DNA of 34,629 bases from Opitutales bacterium (lineage in GTDB: Bacteria > Verrucomicrobiota > Verrucomicrobiia > Opitutales > UBA953). Shown one piece after another: positions 24,504 through 33,381 of this stretch. Position numbers and translations under genes: made by a program. The notes under the pieces were generated by a model, which saw only the letters and a program-made list of their open reading frames with translations, had not been told where the DNA came from and searched no databases. The stretch is from assembly GCA_017935025.1 (NCBI GenBank), contig JAGBIL010000043.1, forward strand, positions 1 through 34,629. Reading direction: 5' to 3'. Positions within the stretch are counted from its first letter, which is position 1. Each line of letters opens with the position of its first letter.

Positions 24504-26072
24504 CTATAGCTTAATTTCGTAGCCGAGATTTTTAAAGAGTTTGAGCACTTCTTCGCGGGAACGCGCCTCCTCGGCGAGCAGTTCGGACATCTCGGCTTGG
24601 AGCTCGCGCATTTTCGTGTCGAAATCCACGGATTCGTCGCGATTGACGAACTCGATGTATTTGCTCGGCACGAGCGACCATCCTTTTGCCTCGATTTCTT
24701 CGAGCGTGGCGGAGTAGCAGTATTCGGGAACGTTTTTGTAAGTTTTTTCGTGCCCTTCGCGTTGCCAGTTGTGGAAATTTTCGGCGATACGGGAAATATC
24801 TTCCGGCGAAAAGCGGATGTATTTTTTCTCAAAAGGTTCGCCCCATTGGCGCAAATCGACGAAAAGGACTTCGTTTTCGCGGGAACGGTATTTGACGGTT
24901 TCGCCGTTTTGGACAACGGTTCGCGCCTTGCGGTTGCCCGCCAAAATCCAGAGCGTAACGCTGATATCCGTCGAATAAAACATATTGCGCGGGAGAATGA
25001 CGATGGCTTCGACGAGGCGGTTTTCGAGCAGGCGACGGCGAATGGCGAGCTCGGTCCCGTCGCCGGAAAGCGCGCCGTTGGCGAGGAGGAATCCGGCGGT
25101 GCCGTCGGCGGAAAGTTTGGAAACGATGTTGAGAATCCAGCCGTAGTTGGCGTTGCTTACGGGCGGGACGTCGTAGCCGGCCCAGCGCGGGTCGTCGCGC
25201 AGCTCGTTGTCGGCGCGCCACGCCTTTTGGTTAAACGGCGGGTTTGCCATGATGAAATCCGCTTTGAGGGATTTGTGGCGGTCGTTGTGGAAAGTATCGG
25301 CGGCGGATTCGCCGAGGTTGTTTGCGATCCCGCGAATGGCGAGATTCATTTTCGCGAGTTTGTAAGTCGTGTTGGTGTATTCCTGCCCGTAAACGGAAAT
25401 ATCGCGCTTGTTCCCGTGGTGCGCCTCGATGAATTTCATGCTTTGAACAAACATTCCGCCGGAGCCGCAACACGGGTCGTAGATTTTCCCGCGGTAAGGC
25501 TGAATCATTTCCGCAATGAGGTTGACGATGCTTTTCGGCGTGTAAAATTCGCCTTTGCCCTTGCCTTCGGCGATGGCGAATTTGGAAAGAAAATATTCGT
25601 AAACGCGCCCGATGAGGTCGTTCTCGCGGTCTTTGTGCGTGTCGATTTTGTTGATTTCGTCGAGGAGCGCGGCGAGCTTTGTGCGGTCGAGCCCGAGCCC
25701 GGAGTAATAATTGCTCGGGAGAGCGCCCTTGAGTGCGGGGTTTTCTTTTTCAATCGCGGCGAGAGCGGCATCGATTTTAACGGCGATGTCGTTCTGCTTG
25801 GCGTTTTCCATAATAAAACTCCAGCGGGAGGCCTCGCCGAGGAAGAAGACGTTTTTCGCGTTGTAGAAAACCGCCTGATCGACGAACCCGCCTTTGCCGT
25901 CGGCGATCAGTTCTTCCCGCCGCTCGACAAAACGGTCGTCGGCGTATTTGAGAAAAATGAGGCTGAGGACGACGTGTTTATACTCGGACGGCTCGACGGA
26001 TCCGCGCAACTTGTTTGCGGACTCCCAAAGTGCTTCTTCAATGCTTTTTGCCTTAACTTGTTTCTTTGCCAT
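24504..26072 (-). CDS. hsdM: Type I restriction-modification DNA methyltransferase HsdM
   Basis: 522 residues, full length. It has an N-terminal helical HsdM domain (LWESANKLRGSVEPSEYKHVVLSLIFLKY), GEFYTPKSIVNL, SAM-binding DPCCGSGGMF (199-208) and catalytic NPPF (277-280) for N6-adenine methylation. The C-terminal coiled tail (LQAEMSELLAEEA) docks with HsdS. It heads the island, reading away from the GH20 gene; the 58 bp before it contain two octamer copies. With hsdR lost, HsdM plus HsdS could still methylate. ATG start at 26072. Confidence 0.97.
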   Translation of the reverse strand: MAKKQVKAKSIEEALWESANKLRGSVEPSEYKHVVLSLIFLKYADDRFVERREELIADGKGGFVDQAVFYNAKNVFFLGEASRWSFIMENAKQNDIAVKIDAALAAIEKENPALKGALPSNYYSGLGLDRTKLAALLDEINKIDTHKDRENDLIGRVYEYFLSKFAIAEGKGKGEFYTPKSIVNLIAEMIQPYRGKIYDPCCGSGGMFVQSMKFIEAHHGNKRDISVYGQEYTNTTYKLAKMNLAIRGIANNLGESAADTFHNDRHKSLKADFIMANPPFNQKAWRADNELRDDPRWAGYDVPPVSNANYGWILNIVSKLSADGTAGFLLANGALSGDGTELAIRRRLLENRLVEAIVILPRNMFYSTDISVTLWILAGNRKARTVVQNGETVKYRSRENEVLFVDLRQWGEPFEKKYIRFSPEDISRIAENFHNWQREGHEKTYKNVPEYCYSATLEEIEAKGWSLVPSKYIEFVNRDESVDFDTKMRELQAEMSELLAEEARSREEVLKLFKNLGYEIKL

Positions 26073-26130
26073 AACGCGGGAACGAAATCTAATGTGTGTG
26101 TTGCTTTTTCTTGGTGCGGGAACGCGGTTT

Positions 26131-27924
26131 TTACTTTCCGCGTTTTTTGGCGGAGGCGGGAAGTTTGTATTTTTCCCAGACTTTGTAGCCGGCGGGGAGC
26201 GGGTCTTCGGCGGAGGGGCGCGCGTTCACGCCGGCAAAAACATAGCGCTTTTGCTGAATTTTCACGCGGCGGAGAAAATCCTCGTAGTTTCTGTTTTCGC
26301 GATTGCCCCACGCGTTTTCGCTCATCGCGCTCAGACGCGGGAAGTAGTGAAACTCGAGCACCTGTTCGTTCGGCGTTTTTTCTCCCCAGAAACAAGCCTG
26401 CACGCCGAGCACGTGTTTTTGTTCCTCCTCGGAAAGTCCTTTCGGGACCGGGTCAAAATCCCACGCCTGTTTCATCGGCATCACGCCGCCCTGCGAAAGC
26501 ACGAAAGGTTTGTCTTCCTTGCTGTACGCCCAGTTGTAATAGCAACGCGGGCGCGTGGCGACAATGAGGTCGTGCCCGGCGCGCGGCGCGATTTTCGGGT
26601 CGGTGTATTCCCGCCAGTGCATCACGGTGCAACCTTCGGGAATGCCGCCCTCGACGATTTCGTCCCAGCCGATGACTTTTTTCCCCTTGGATTCGAGAAA
26701 TTTCTGAATACGGGAAAGCGTGTAGCTCTGCAAACGCTCCTCGGCGGAATGCCCGTTTGCGGCGAGCAGGTTTTCGTCCTTAATCCGTTTCTGGCAATCG
26801 GCGCATTTTTCCCACGCGCCTTTCGGGCATTCGTCGCCGCCGATGTGAACGTATTCGCCGGGGAAAAGCTCGAGCACTTCCTCGAAAATGTCCGTCAGAA
26901 ACGTAAATGTTTTTTCCTTCCCCGGACAATAAACTTTTCCGAAAACGCCGCCGCCGAGCGGCAAACCTCCGGGCGGATGCCCGTCGCAGGAAAATTCCGG
27001 ATAAGCGAGCAACGCCGCCGAAGAATGCCCGGGAATTTCAATCTCGGGAACAATCGTTACGAAGCGTTCCCGCGCGTACCTGACGATTTCGCGAATGTCT
27101 TTTTGCGAGTAAAATCCGCCGTACTTCCCGTCCTTGTTCCAGTGCGGCGAGTCCTCTTTGACAAATTCCGGATTTTCGCGAATGAGCAGATTCGCGCGCC
27201 ACGCGCCGACTTCGGTAAGCCGCGGATATTTTTTGATTTCGATGCGCCAGCCCTGATCTTCCGTCAGGTGCCAATGAAAACGATTCATTTTGTGCCACGA
27301 AATCGTGTCGATAAAACGCATGATGGCTTCTTTGGAGAAAAAATGCCGCGCGCAATCGACGTTTGCCCCGCGCCACGCAAAACGCGGCTCGTCCGTAATT
27401 TTTGCGCACGGCAGGCTCCACGAAATTTTTTCCTTCACGGGAACGCGGGAATAAATCTGCGGCGGCATCATCTGCCGCACGGTTTGCAAACCGTAAAAAA
27501 GCCCGGCGGGCGTTTTCGCAACGATGCTGATGCGCGACGCGGAAACATCGAGCGTGTAGCCTTCGTCCCCGGTTTTCGCGTTCTTCTTCAGCTCCAGGCG
27601 AACCGTAGTTTTCCCGACACCTTTCTCCGCAACTTTGAGCTTCATGCCCGTCGCCGTCGCCATTTCTTTAGAAAAATACTGCGCCACGCGCTTGGCATCT
27701 TTCCCGACGTAAACAATCAGCGTTTCCGGATGGAAAACGAATTTTCCTCGCTTGGCGACGTAGTTTTCCGGCTTGGGGATAATCGTGTGTTCCGCCGTTC
27801 CCGCGCGGGAACGGGACTTCGCTTCGGGCTTCGCTTCAAGCGTTCCCGTGAGCAAAGAAAAGCCCAACGCGAGCGCAAACAAACTTTTGAAAAATATTCG
27901 TGAAAAGGGGTTGAGGTCGCTCAT
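26131..27924 (-). CDS. Exported beta-N-acetylhexosaminidase, GH20
   Basis: 597 residues. An N-terminal hydrophobic signal sequence (about 11-30) precedes the GH20 N-terminal alpha/beta domain (HTIIPKPENYVAKRG, TPAGLFYGLQTVRQM) and the catalytic TIM barrel (FAWRGANVDCARHFF, MNRFHWHLTEDQGWRIEIKKYP). The HIGGDE motif (360-365) supplies the Asp364-Glu365 pair used in substrate-assisted hydrolysis of terminal GlcNAc/GalNAc. Probable substrates are chitin- or mucin-like glycans in the periplasm or outside. It is divergent from glgC with 208 bp between them. Confidence 0.96.
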   Translation of the reverse strand: MSDLNPFSRIFFKSLFALALGFSLLTGTLEAKPEAKSRSRAGTAEHTIIPKPENYVAKRGKFVFHPETLIVYVGKDAKRVAQYFSKEMATATGMKLKVAEKGVGKTTVRLELKKNAKTGDEGYTLDVSASRISIVAKTPAGLFYGLQTVRQMMPPQIYSRVPVKEKISWSLPCAKITDEPRFAWRGANVDCARHFFSKEAIMRFIDTISWHKMNRFHWHLTEDQGWRIEIKKYPRLTEVGAWRANLLIRENPEFVKEDSPHWNKDGKYGGFYSQKDIREIVRYARERFVTIVPEIEIPGHSSAALLAYPEFSCDGHPPGGLPLGGGVFGKVYCPGKEKTFTFLTDIFEEVLELFPGEYVHIGGDECPKGAWEKCADCQKRIKDENLLAANGHSAEERLQSYTLSRIQKFLESKGKKVIGWDEIVEGGIPEGCTVMHWREYTDPKIAPRAGHDLIVATRPRCYYNWAYSKEDKPFVLSQGGVMPMKQAWDFDPVPKGLSEEEQKHVLGVQACFWGEKTPNEQVLEFHYFPRLSAMSENAWGNRENRNYEDFLRRVKIQQKRYVFAGVNARPSAEDPLPAGYKVWEKYKLPASAKKRGK

Positions 27925-28132
27925 CGGAAAGCGATTATGAAGTTTTTCCGAAATGCGTCAACCACCGCGCCGCAACAGAGTTTTTTCTTGCGCGGGAACG
28001 CTTTCCACTTACAATTTCACGCATTCTCCGCTCATGTGCGCCCCGTTGTAGAAAAATCGGACCCTTGGGCTCTGCAATTCCCCCTATTTTAATTAATAAA
28101 CCCTCTAAACCATACCAAATCTCGATTCAATT
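27925..28132. other. Divergent intergenic region between GH20 and glgC
   Basis: 208 bp holding the 5' regions of both genes. One octamer copy lies near 27990. An AT-rich stretch (TATTTTAATTAATAAA, about 28085-28100) is a candidate promoter area for glgC, but I cannot place -10/-35 boxes with confidence. Confidence 0.4.
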
Positions 28133-29452
28133 ATGGCATCCCCTAAAGTTATCTGCGTTATCATGGGCGGCGGTCGCGGCACCCGTCTTTATCCGCTTAC
28201 GGCGGCTCGTTGCAAGCCGGCTGTTCCGCTCGCGGGCAAATACCGACTGATCGACATCCCGATCAGCAACTGCCTCAACTCCGGATTCAACAACATTTAC
28301 ATCCTCACGCAGTTCAACACTGCGTCGCTCCACCACCACATCCAGCGCACGTACAAACTCGACGTCTTCGGGCGCGGCTGCGTGGATATTCTCGCGGCGG
28401 AACAAAGCATGGAAAGCGAAGCCTGGTACCAAGGCACCGCAGATGCCGTGCGCCACAACCTCCAGCACTTCGCGATGAAGGACGAAGACCTCGTTCTCAT
28501 TCTTTCCGGCGACCAGCTCTTCCGTATGAATTTCCGCCCGATGATTCGCCAGCACCTCGAGCAGAACGCCGCCGTTACCATCGCCGCCAAAGCAATGCCG
28601 AAGACGGAAGTTACGGGACTTGGTGTCATGCGCGTCACGGAAGACAGCGAAATTTCCGAATTTGTCGAAAAACCGAAAGATCCGAAAGTCATCGACTCGC
28701 TCGTCATCGGCGGCAAGTTGCGCGCGAACCTCTCGGATAAAACCGACACGGAGTACTGCCTCGCCTCGATGGGCATTTACGTTTTCAGCGCAAAGTTCAT
28801 CAAGGAATGCCTCGCCAACGACATGAAAGACTTCGGCAAGGAAGTCATCCCGGGGCTTCTCGGCAAGCACAAGCTCGTCGCTCACGTTTTCGACAACTAC
28901 TGGGAAGACATCGGAACCGTCCGCGCTTTCTGGGAAACGAATCTCGCGCTCACCGACCCTGTCCCGCCGTTTGATTTCTTCGACGAACAGGACCCGATTT
29001 ACACACACGACCGCCTGCTTCCGGCAGCGAAAGTCAATTCCTGCGTGTTCGACCGAGTCATCTGCGCCGAAGGGGCCATTCTCTCCAACGCTAAACTTCA
29101 GCGTTGCGTCATCGGGGTTCGCTCCGTCGTCAACAATGCCAAGCTCAAGAACGTTGTCATGATGGGCGCGGACGTTTACGAAACCATCGAAGAAATCGTC
29201 GCGAACAAGGAATCCGGTCAGATTTCCATCGGTGTCGGTGAAAACTGCATCATCGAAGACACCATCATCGACAAAAACGCCCGCATCGGCGACGGCTGCC
29301 GACTTTCCCCGCACGGCATCGAAGACGGCTGGGAGAATGAAGGCATCTGCGTGCGCGACGGCGTGCTCATCGTCAAGAAAGATGCGGTCGTTCCCGCAGG
29401 AACAGTCCTCGGCAAAATCACCTGCGATTGCGCCTGCGACGCGAAAAAATAA
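28133..29452 (+). CDS. glgC: Glucose-1-phosphate adenylyltransferase (ADP-glucose pyrophosphorylase)
   Basis: 439 residues, full length. It makes ADP-glucose from ATP and glucose-1-phosphate, the committed step of glycogen synthesis. Landmarks: GGGRGTRLYPLT (12-23, nucleotide loop), KPAVPLAGKYRLIDIPISNC, FNTASLHHHIQ, GTADAVRHNL and EKPKDP in the pyrophosphorylase domain; the C-terminal part (about 300-439) is a left-handed beta-helix (VFDRVICAEGAILSNAKL, CVIGVRSVVNNAKL). Only one octamer copy is present, near its end. Its codon usage looks optimised (many AAG, CTC and ATC), suggesting high expression. Confidence 0.97.
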   Translation: MASPKVICVIMGGGRGTRLYPLTAARCKPAVPLAGKYRLIDIPISNCLNSGFNNIYILTQFNTASLHHHIQRTYKLDVFGRGCVDILAAEQSMESEAWYQGTADAVRHNLQHFAMKDEDLVLILSGDQLFRMNFRPMIRQHLEQNAAVTIAAKAMPKTEVTGLGVMRVTEDSEISEFVEKPKDPKVIDSLVIGGKLRANLSDKTDTEYCLASMGIYVFSAKFIKECLANDMKDFGKEVIPGLLGKHKLVAHVFDNYWEDIGTVRAFWETNLALTDPVPPFDFFDEQDPIYTHDRLLPAAKVNSCVFDRVICAEGAILSNAKLQRCVIGVRSVVNNAKLKNVVMMGADVYETIEEIVANKESGQISIGVGENCIIEDTIIDKNARIGDGCRLSPHGIEDGWENEGICVRDGVLIVKKDAVVPAGTVLGKITCDCACDAKK

Positions 29453-29470
29453 CGCAAAACTCTCCGCCCT

Positions 29471-30166
29471 TTGGACACCCAAAGTCCAACCGACGATCTC
29501 CGCCCCCGCGAGCGCCTCGAGCGCCGCGGGGCGCGTTGTCTCTGCGACGATGAACTTCTCGCCGTGTTGCTCGACACCGGAGCCGCCGCAAAAATTTCCC
29601 CGGAAGAAGCCGCCCGCAAAGTTCTCTCCACGGCTACGGGTTCGCTTTTCCAAATTTCCCGCTGGGAGCTTTCCGATTTTCTCGCACTCGGACTTCCGTG
29701 GAGCCGCGCCTGCTCGCTCGTTGCCGCATTTGAAATCGGCAGGCGCATTGAGGAGCGCAAAGAATTTTCCGCTCCGCTCTCCTCGGCGGAAGACATTTTT
29801 AAATTTTTTGAACGCAAAGCGCTTCCGCTCGATCGCGAAAAATGCTGGGTGCTCTGTACGGACACGAAAAACCGCGTCATTCGCTTCGAAGAAATAACGG
29901 CGGGAACGGCGAGCGCCTCCGCGTTTCACCCGCGCGATTTTCTGCGTCCCGCCATTCGTGCAAACGCGTCTTCGCTCGTCCTCGTACACAATCACCCGAG
30001 CGGCGATTCCTCGCCCTCATCAAGCGACATCCGCATCACGAAATCGCTCGCCGAAGCCTGCAAAATTTTTGAAATCCGCCTGCTCGATCACGTCATCATC
30101 GGGCGACGCAACATTCCGCCGCACACGCACGGCTACTTTTCCTTCGCCGACGCGGGAATGCTCTGA
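29471..30166 (+). CDS. radC: RadC-family JAB1/MPN-domain protein
   Basis: 231 residues. The N-terminal helix-hairpin-helix-like region has RPRERLERRGARCLCDDELLAVLLDTG. The C-terminal MPN domain carries the JAMM metal motif HNHPSGDSSPSSSD (His173, His175, Asp186). Despite the DNA repair name, biochemical function of RadC proteins is unsettled. The only start in range is a TTG at 29471, 18 bp after glgC, so it is probably in the glgC transcript. Confidence 0.9.
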   Translation: MDTQSPTDDLRPRERLERRGARCLCDDELLAVLLDTGAAAKISPEEAARKVLSTATGSLFQISRWELSDFLALGLPWSRACSLVAAFEIGRRIEERKEFSAPLSSAEDIFKFFERKALPLDREKCWVLCTDTKNRVIRFEEITAGTASASAFHPRDFLRPAIRANASSLVLVHNHPSGDSSPSSSDIRITKSLAEACKIFEIRLLDHVIIGRRNIPPHTHGYFSFADAGML

Positions 30167-30175
30167 TTCCGCAAA

Positions 30176-30901
30176 TCAGATTTTCGCGAAAAATGCCGCG
30201 ATGTCGTGCAACGCGCGGGAACGGAATTCCGCTCCGTCCGGACGCGAAAGGAAAACGTGCTTCGCGCCTGCGTAAACGACCTGCTCGGCGGAAAACTTTT
30301 TCGCGAACTCGGTTTGCTGGTCGGCGAGAACATCATCTGCCGCAGTAACGAGCAAAGTCGGTGGAATTTTACTTAAAACTTCAAGCGGCGAATGTGCCCT
30401 GCGTTTTTCCGTATCCGGGCAATACGCTTTGTAAAAATATTCCATCAGGCGCGGAGAAAGCGTCCACGATTTTTCATACGCGGACCACGAGCCGCGTTCC
30501 CGCTCGGGTACGAGCGTCGTTACGGCGTAAACGAACGCGGCTTTTTCCGGCGTTCCCGCAGGCAAAACGGAAAGGGCGATTTGCGCGCCTGCGGAATCCC
30601 CGCCGAGGAAAAGCGGCGTTCCCGTTCCCGCGCAATTTTCGTAAATATTTTTCCAATACGCGCGGCTCCACGCGTCAATTTCGTCGCAGGAAAATTTTCG
30701 CGCGAGCGGATAATCCGGCATACACACGGCGAGCCCCGTCGCAGCGGCGAGTTCGCGTCCCCAAGCGATTGAATCTTCGCCGAGCGGCACCGTCCAGCCG
30801 CCGCCGTGAAACCACACCAACACGCCGCGCGAATTTTCCGGCGAAGCCGCAACGACGCGACAATTCTCAAAAACGGACTCGGAAACGGAAACGTTTTTCA
30901 T
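30176..30901 (-). CDS. Alpha/beta hydrolase, hormone-sensitive-lipase-like
   Basis: 241 residues from the ATG at 30901, which overlaps the previous stop (ATGA); the upstream open frame is Arg-rich and not family-like. Oxyanion motif HGGGW (32-36), nucleophile elbow GGDSAGA (Ser103), an Asp in TAADDVLADQQ and a His in GAKHVF complete the triad of the HSL-type esterase family. There is no signal peptide, so it is cytoplasmic. It is translationally coupled to the amidohydrolase gene. Substrate unknown. It is convergent with the radC-like gene, 9 bp apart. Confidence 0.85.
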   Translation of the reverse strand: MKNVSVSESVFENCRVVAASPENSRGVLVWFHGGGWTVPLGEDSIAWGRELAAATGLAVCMPDYPLARKFSCDEIDAWSRAYWKNIYENCAGTGTPLFLGGDSAGAQIALSVLPAGTPEKAAFVYAVTTLVPERERGSWSAYEKSWTLSPRLMEYFYKAYCPDTEKRRAHSPLEVLSKIPPTLLVTAADDVLADQQTEFAKKFSAEQVVYAGAKHVFLSRPDGAEFRSRALHDIAAFFAKI

Positions 30902-32163
30902 TTTTTCAGCAAAGGCAAACTGCGCACGGCAGAGAGAATTTCTTCCTCGGCGGGAACGATGCCGTCGCGCATCACGAATTTCCCGTCGCAAAGCACATGG
31001 CGCACGGCGCGGGAATCTGCCGAATAAACCCAGTTGGAAAGCGGATTGTGACACGGGAACATACGCTCGTTGTTTAAATCGACAAAAACCGCGTCGGCAA
31101 GTTTTCCCTCAGAGATTTCCCCGGCATCGATGCCGAGCGCCCGGAACCCTCCGCGCGTCGCCCACGCGAGCACCTCACTCGCGGGAACGGCTTCCGGATT
31201 TCCGCCGACTTTTGCCAGCAACGCGGCAAATTTCATTTCCTCGCGCATATCGAGATTGTTGTTGGACGCCGTGCCGTCCGTCCCGAGCGCCACTTTCGCA
31301 CCCGCACGCACAAACGCTTCGGCAGGGAAAATTCCCGACGCGAGTTTCATGTTGGAAACGGGATTGTGTACCACCGTCACGCCGCGTTCCCGCAGGATTT
31401 CAATTTCCTCTTCGTCAACGTGAACGACGTGCGCTGCGACAACATTTTCTCCGAGCACGCCGAGGGAATCCAGCCAACGCACGGGCGAAACGCCGTGTTC
31501 GGCGATACAATCCGCCACCTCCTTTTTCGTTTCCGAAAGGTGAATGTGGAGCAACACGCCGCGTTCCCGCGCGAGCTCCGCGCAACGCAGCCAAAGTTTT
31601 TCGCTCACGGTGTAAACCGCGTGCGGCGCGATCGCAAAGCGCACCAACCCGTCGTCGCCGACCGCCCCGCCCTGCGGCAACGCTTTGAGTTGCGCGAACA
31701 TTTTTTCGATTTTTTCTTCGCCCGTAAAATTCGTAACGGTCATACCGATGCAGGCGCGAATCCCGAGTTCCCGCGCCGCGCGCACGGTTTCCGCACTCTC
31801 GAAATACATATCGTTGAAAAATGTCGTTCCCGAGCGAATCATTTCGAGAATTGCGAGACGCGAACCTTCGTAAATATCGCGCGCGGTAAGTTTTGCCTCA
31901 AACGGCCAAATGTGTTCGTTCAGCCAGGTAAAAAGCTCCATGTCGTCCGCGTAGCCGCGCAAAAGCGTCATTGCGGCGTGTGTGTGCGCGTTGCAAAACG
32001 ACGGGAAAACCGCGAGGTTTTTCGCGGGAACGATTTCAACGCCCGCAGCTTCCGGGGCGGGAACGGAAATCTCCGGCGCGATTCTCTCGAAACGGTTTCC
32101 GGCGACGAGAATATCCGTTTCCGCGCCGTTCAAAAGTACATTTTTGAAAAGTATTTTTGGCAT
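30898..32163 (-). CDS. Amidohydrolase of the MTA/SAH deaminase (MtaD) family
   Basis: 421 residues from the ATG at 32163; upstream in-frame sequence is palindrome-derived. Metal site NAHTHAAM (His60, His62), GTTFFNDMYF, HIHLSET, VVHNPVSNMKLASG and LGTDGTASNNNLDM are characteristic of 5'-methylthioadenosine/S-adenosylhomocysteine deaminases and related cytosine or guanine deaminases. It probably deaminates an adenosine-containing SAM by-product. The SAH-hydrolase-like gene upstream on the same strand supports this. The stop overlaps the hydrolase start by 4 bp (ATGA). Confidence 0.88.
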   Translation of the reverse strand: MPKILFKNVLLNGAETDILVAGNRFERIAPEISVPAPEAAGVEIVPAKNLAVFPSFCNAHTHAAMTLLRGYADDMELFTWLNEHIWPFEAKLTARDIYEGSRLAILEMIRSGTTFFNDMYFESAETVRAARELGIRACIGMTVTNFTGEEKIEKMFAQLKALPQGGAVGDDGLVRFAIAPHAVYTVSEKLWLRCAELARERGVLLHIHLSETKKEVADCIAEHGVSPVRWLDSLGVLGENVVAAHVVHVDEEEIEILRERGVTVVHNPVSNMKLASGIFPAEAFVRAGAKVALGTDGTASNNNLDMREEMKFAALLAKVGGNPEAVPASEVLAWATRGGFRALGIDAGEISEGKLADAVFVDLNNERMFPCHNPLSNWVYSADSRAVRHVLCDGKFVMRDGIVPAEEEILSAVRSLPLLKK

Positions 32164-32165
32164 AC

Positions 32166-32186
32166 AAAAAAAACTCCGTTTTTTTT
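32166..32186. other. A8/T8 hairpin directly before the deaminase start
   Basis: A8-C, TCC loop, G-T8: a 9-bp stem of almost only A:T pairs within 25 bp of the ATG. It might be a weak terminator of the upstream gene or a 5'-UTR hairpin; no clear role. Confidence 0.4.
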
Positions 32187-32190
32187 CGTA

Positions 32191-32285
32191 ACAGGTGAAC
32201 GGTGGCACGTGACGGGAGGCGTGCTTAGTTTTTGCCTTCGGCAAAAACAATGGTGGAAGTTTGTCCCCTGTAACCGTTCACCTGT
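32191..32285. repeat. Concentric palindromic intergenic element B
   Basis: The outer arms ACAGGTGAACGGT (32191-32203) and ACCGTTCACCTGT (32273-32285) are perfect inverted repeats. The inner hairpin GTTTTTGCC-TTC-GGCAAAAAC spans 32228-32248. It lies 19 bp past the stop of the SAH-hydrolase-like gene on the minus strand. It has the same layout and TTTTGCC/GGCAAAA core as element A at 6676-6781. Confidence 0.75.
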
Positions 32286-32304
32286 AACTGCTTTCCCTTC
32301 CGTT

Positions 32305-33381
32305 TTAATTCAGAAAATCCATTTCGGCGGCGATGCAACCGCGTTCCCGCGTAACGCGCAAAATTTCGTCTTCGATGTCCGCCGGCGGCAAAATAATTCC
32401 GGGCGGGAGCGTTCCCGCGTTTTGCGCCAGGTAAACCGCGCCCGCGCTGTGCAGCGCCAGCGTCGCATCGATGTATTTCAGGTGCGTCGGTTCTTCGAGG
32501 AAGAAATTCAGCGAGCGTTTTTCGCCGAGCACGCGCGCGGCGGGAACGCGCGGTCCGAATTCGTCTTCCACGCCCATGTTCGCGAGAAGCGCGGACGAAG
32601 CGACAAGCGCCTCGGGAACGCCGTCGCGATCGAGCGCGCCGCAAATTCCCGTCGCGGTAACGGCGGCGAACGCGTCGGCGACGACTTGCGCCGTTTTCGC
32701 GGTATTGCGAAAATCGACGAGCTCGTCAATGCGTTCCCGCGTTTTCCCGGAAACGCTCGCGGGATCCGTTACGGAAACAACGTACGCACCTTTTTGTTTC
32801 GCGTAATAAATCAGCCCGGAACCGACTTTTCCGCTTCCGAAAATCACGAGTTTTTTGCCCGCCCAGTCCGCATAACCGCGTTGAGCCATCGCGCGGTAAA
32901 AACTTTCGCCCGTCCCGAGGAAGGTTTCGATGCGCTTGATGCGCCCGCCGTCGGCGAGAAACACGGGTTTTTCGGAATTTTTGTATTTTTCGTAACCGGA
33001 TCGCGTCAGCTCGACAAAGCCGAGACGCGGTTTCCATGCGGAAAAACCGCCGGCGTTGTCCAAAATCAAATCGACTTCAAACGGTGTTTCGTCCCAGCGC
33101 GCAACCGGGAAACCCGCTTCGCGCATGAGCTCCACGACGGCGGCATCGTAAATAATGCCGTCGCAAATCCCGATGATGAGGCGCGCTCCCGCGGCGACGA
33201 GCGCGCGATATTTCGTCATGGTGTTGCGAAAAATCGGCGAGGCTTCAATAACCGTCAAACCTTCGAGCGGACGCGTTTTCGCCCAAAGTTGCGTCTGGTA
33301 CGCCGATGCCGGAAAATCCTGTTCGGTGTATGCGGCGGCAAGAATTTCGTTAATTTTTTTCATGGAGAAATTGAGGTTCAT
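32305..33381 (-). CDS. S-adenosylhomocysteine-hydrolase-like NAD-binding protein
   Basis: 358 residues, shorter than canonical AdoHcyase (about 430-470). FEVDLILDNAGG, GFVELTRSGYEKYK and FLGTGESFYRAMAQRG resemble the SAHH substrate-domain elements. LVIFGSGKVGSGLIYYAKQKGAYVVSVTDP is the NAD Rossmann fold (glycine motif GSGKVG, 182-187). The C-terminus lacks the Lys-Tyr ending typical of true SAHH, which completes the neighbouring NAD site. It may be a divergent SAHH or another NAD-dependent enzyme. The ATG at 33381 overlaps the acetyltransferase stop (ATGA), which decides the start. The SAH-deaminase-like gene lies downstream on the same strand. Confidence 0.7.
   Translation of the reverse strand: MNLNFSMKKINEILAAAYTEQDFPASAYQTQLWAKTRPLEGLTVIEASPIFRNTMTKYRALVAAGARLIIGICDGIIYDAAVVELMREAGFPVARWDETPFEVDLILDNAGGFSAWKPRLGFVELTRSGYEKYKNSEKPVFLADGGRIKRIETFLGTGESFYRAMAQRGYADWAGKKLVIFGSGKVGSGLIYYAKQKGAYVVSVTDPASVSGKTRERIDELVDFRNTAKTAQVVADAFAAVTATGICGALDRDGVPEALVASSALLANMGVEDEFGPRVPAARVLGEKRSLNFFLEEPTHLKYIDATLALHSAGAVYLAQNAGTLPPGIILPPADIEDEILRVTRERGCIAAEMDFLN

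Noticed and set aside
24597..27903. Long open frames on the + strand opposite hsdM and the GH20 gene (over 650 codons each)
   Set aside because: They are antisense shadows of GC-rich genes; their translations are Arg/Phe/Val-rich without domain logic, whereas the minus-strand proteins are clear family members.
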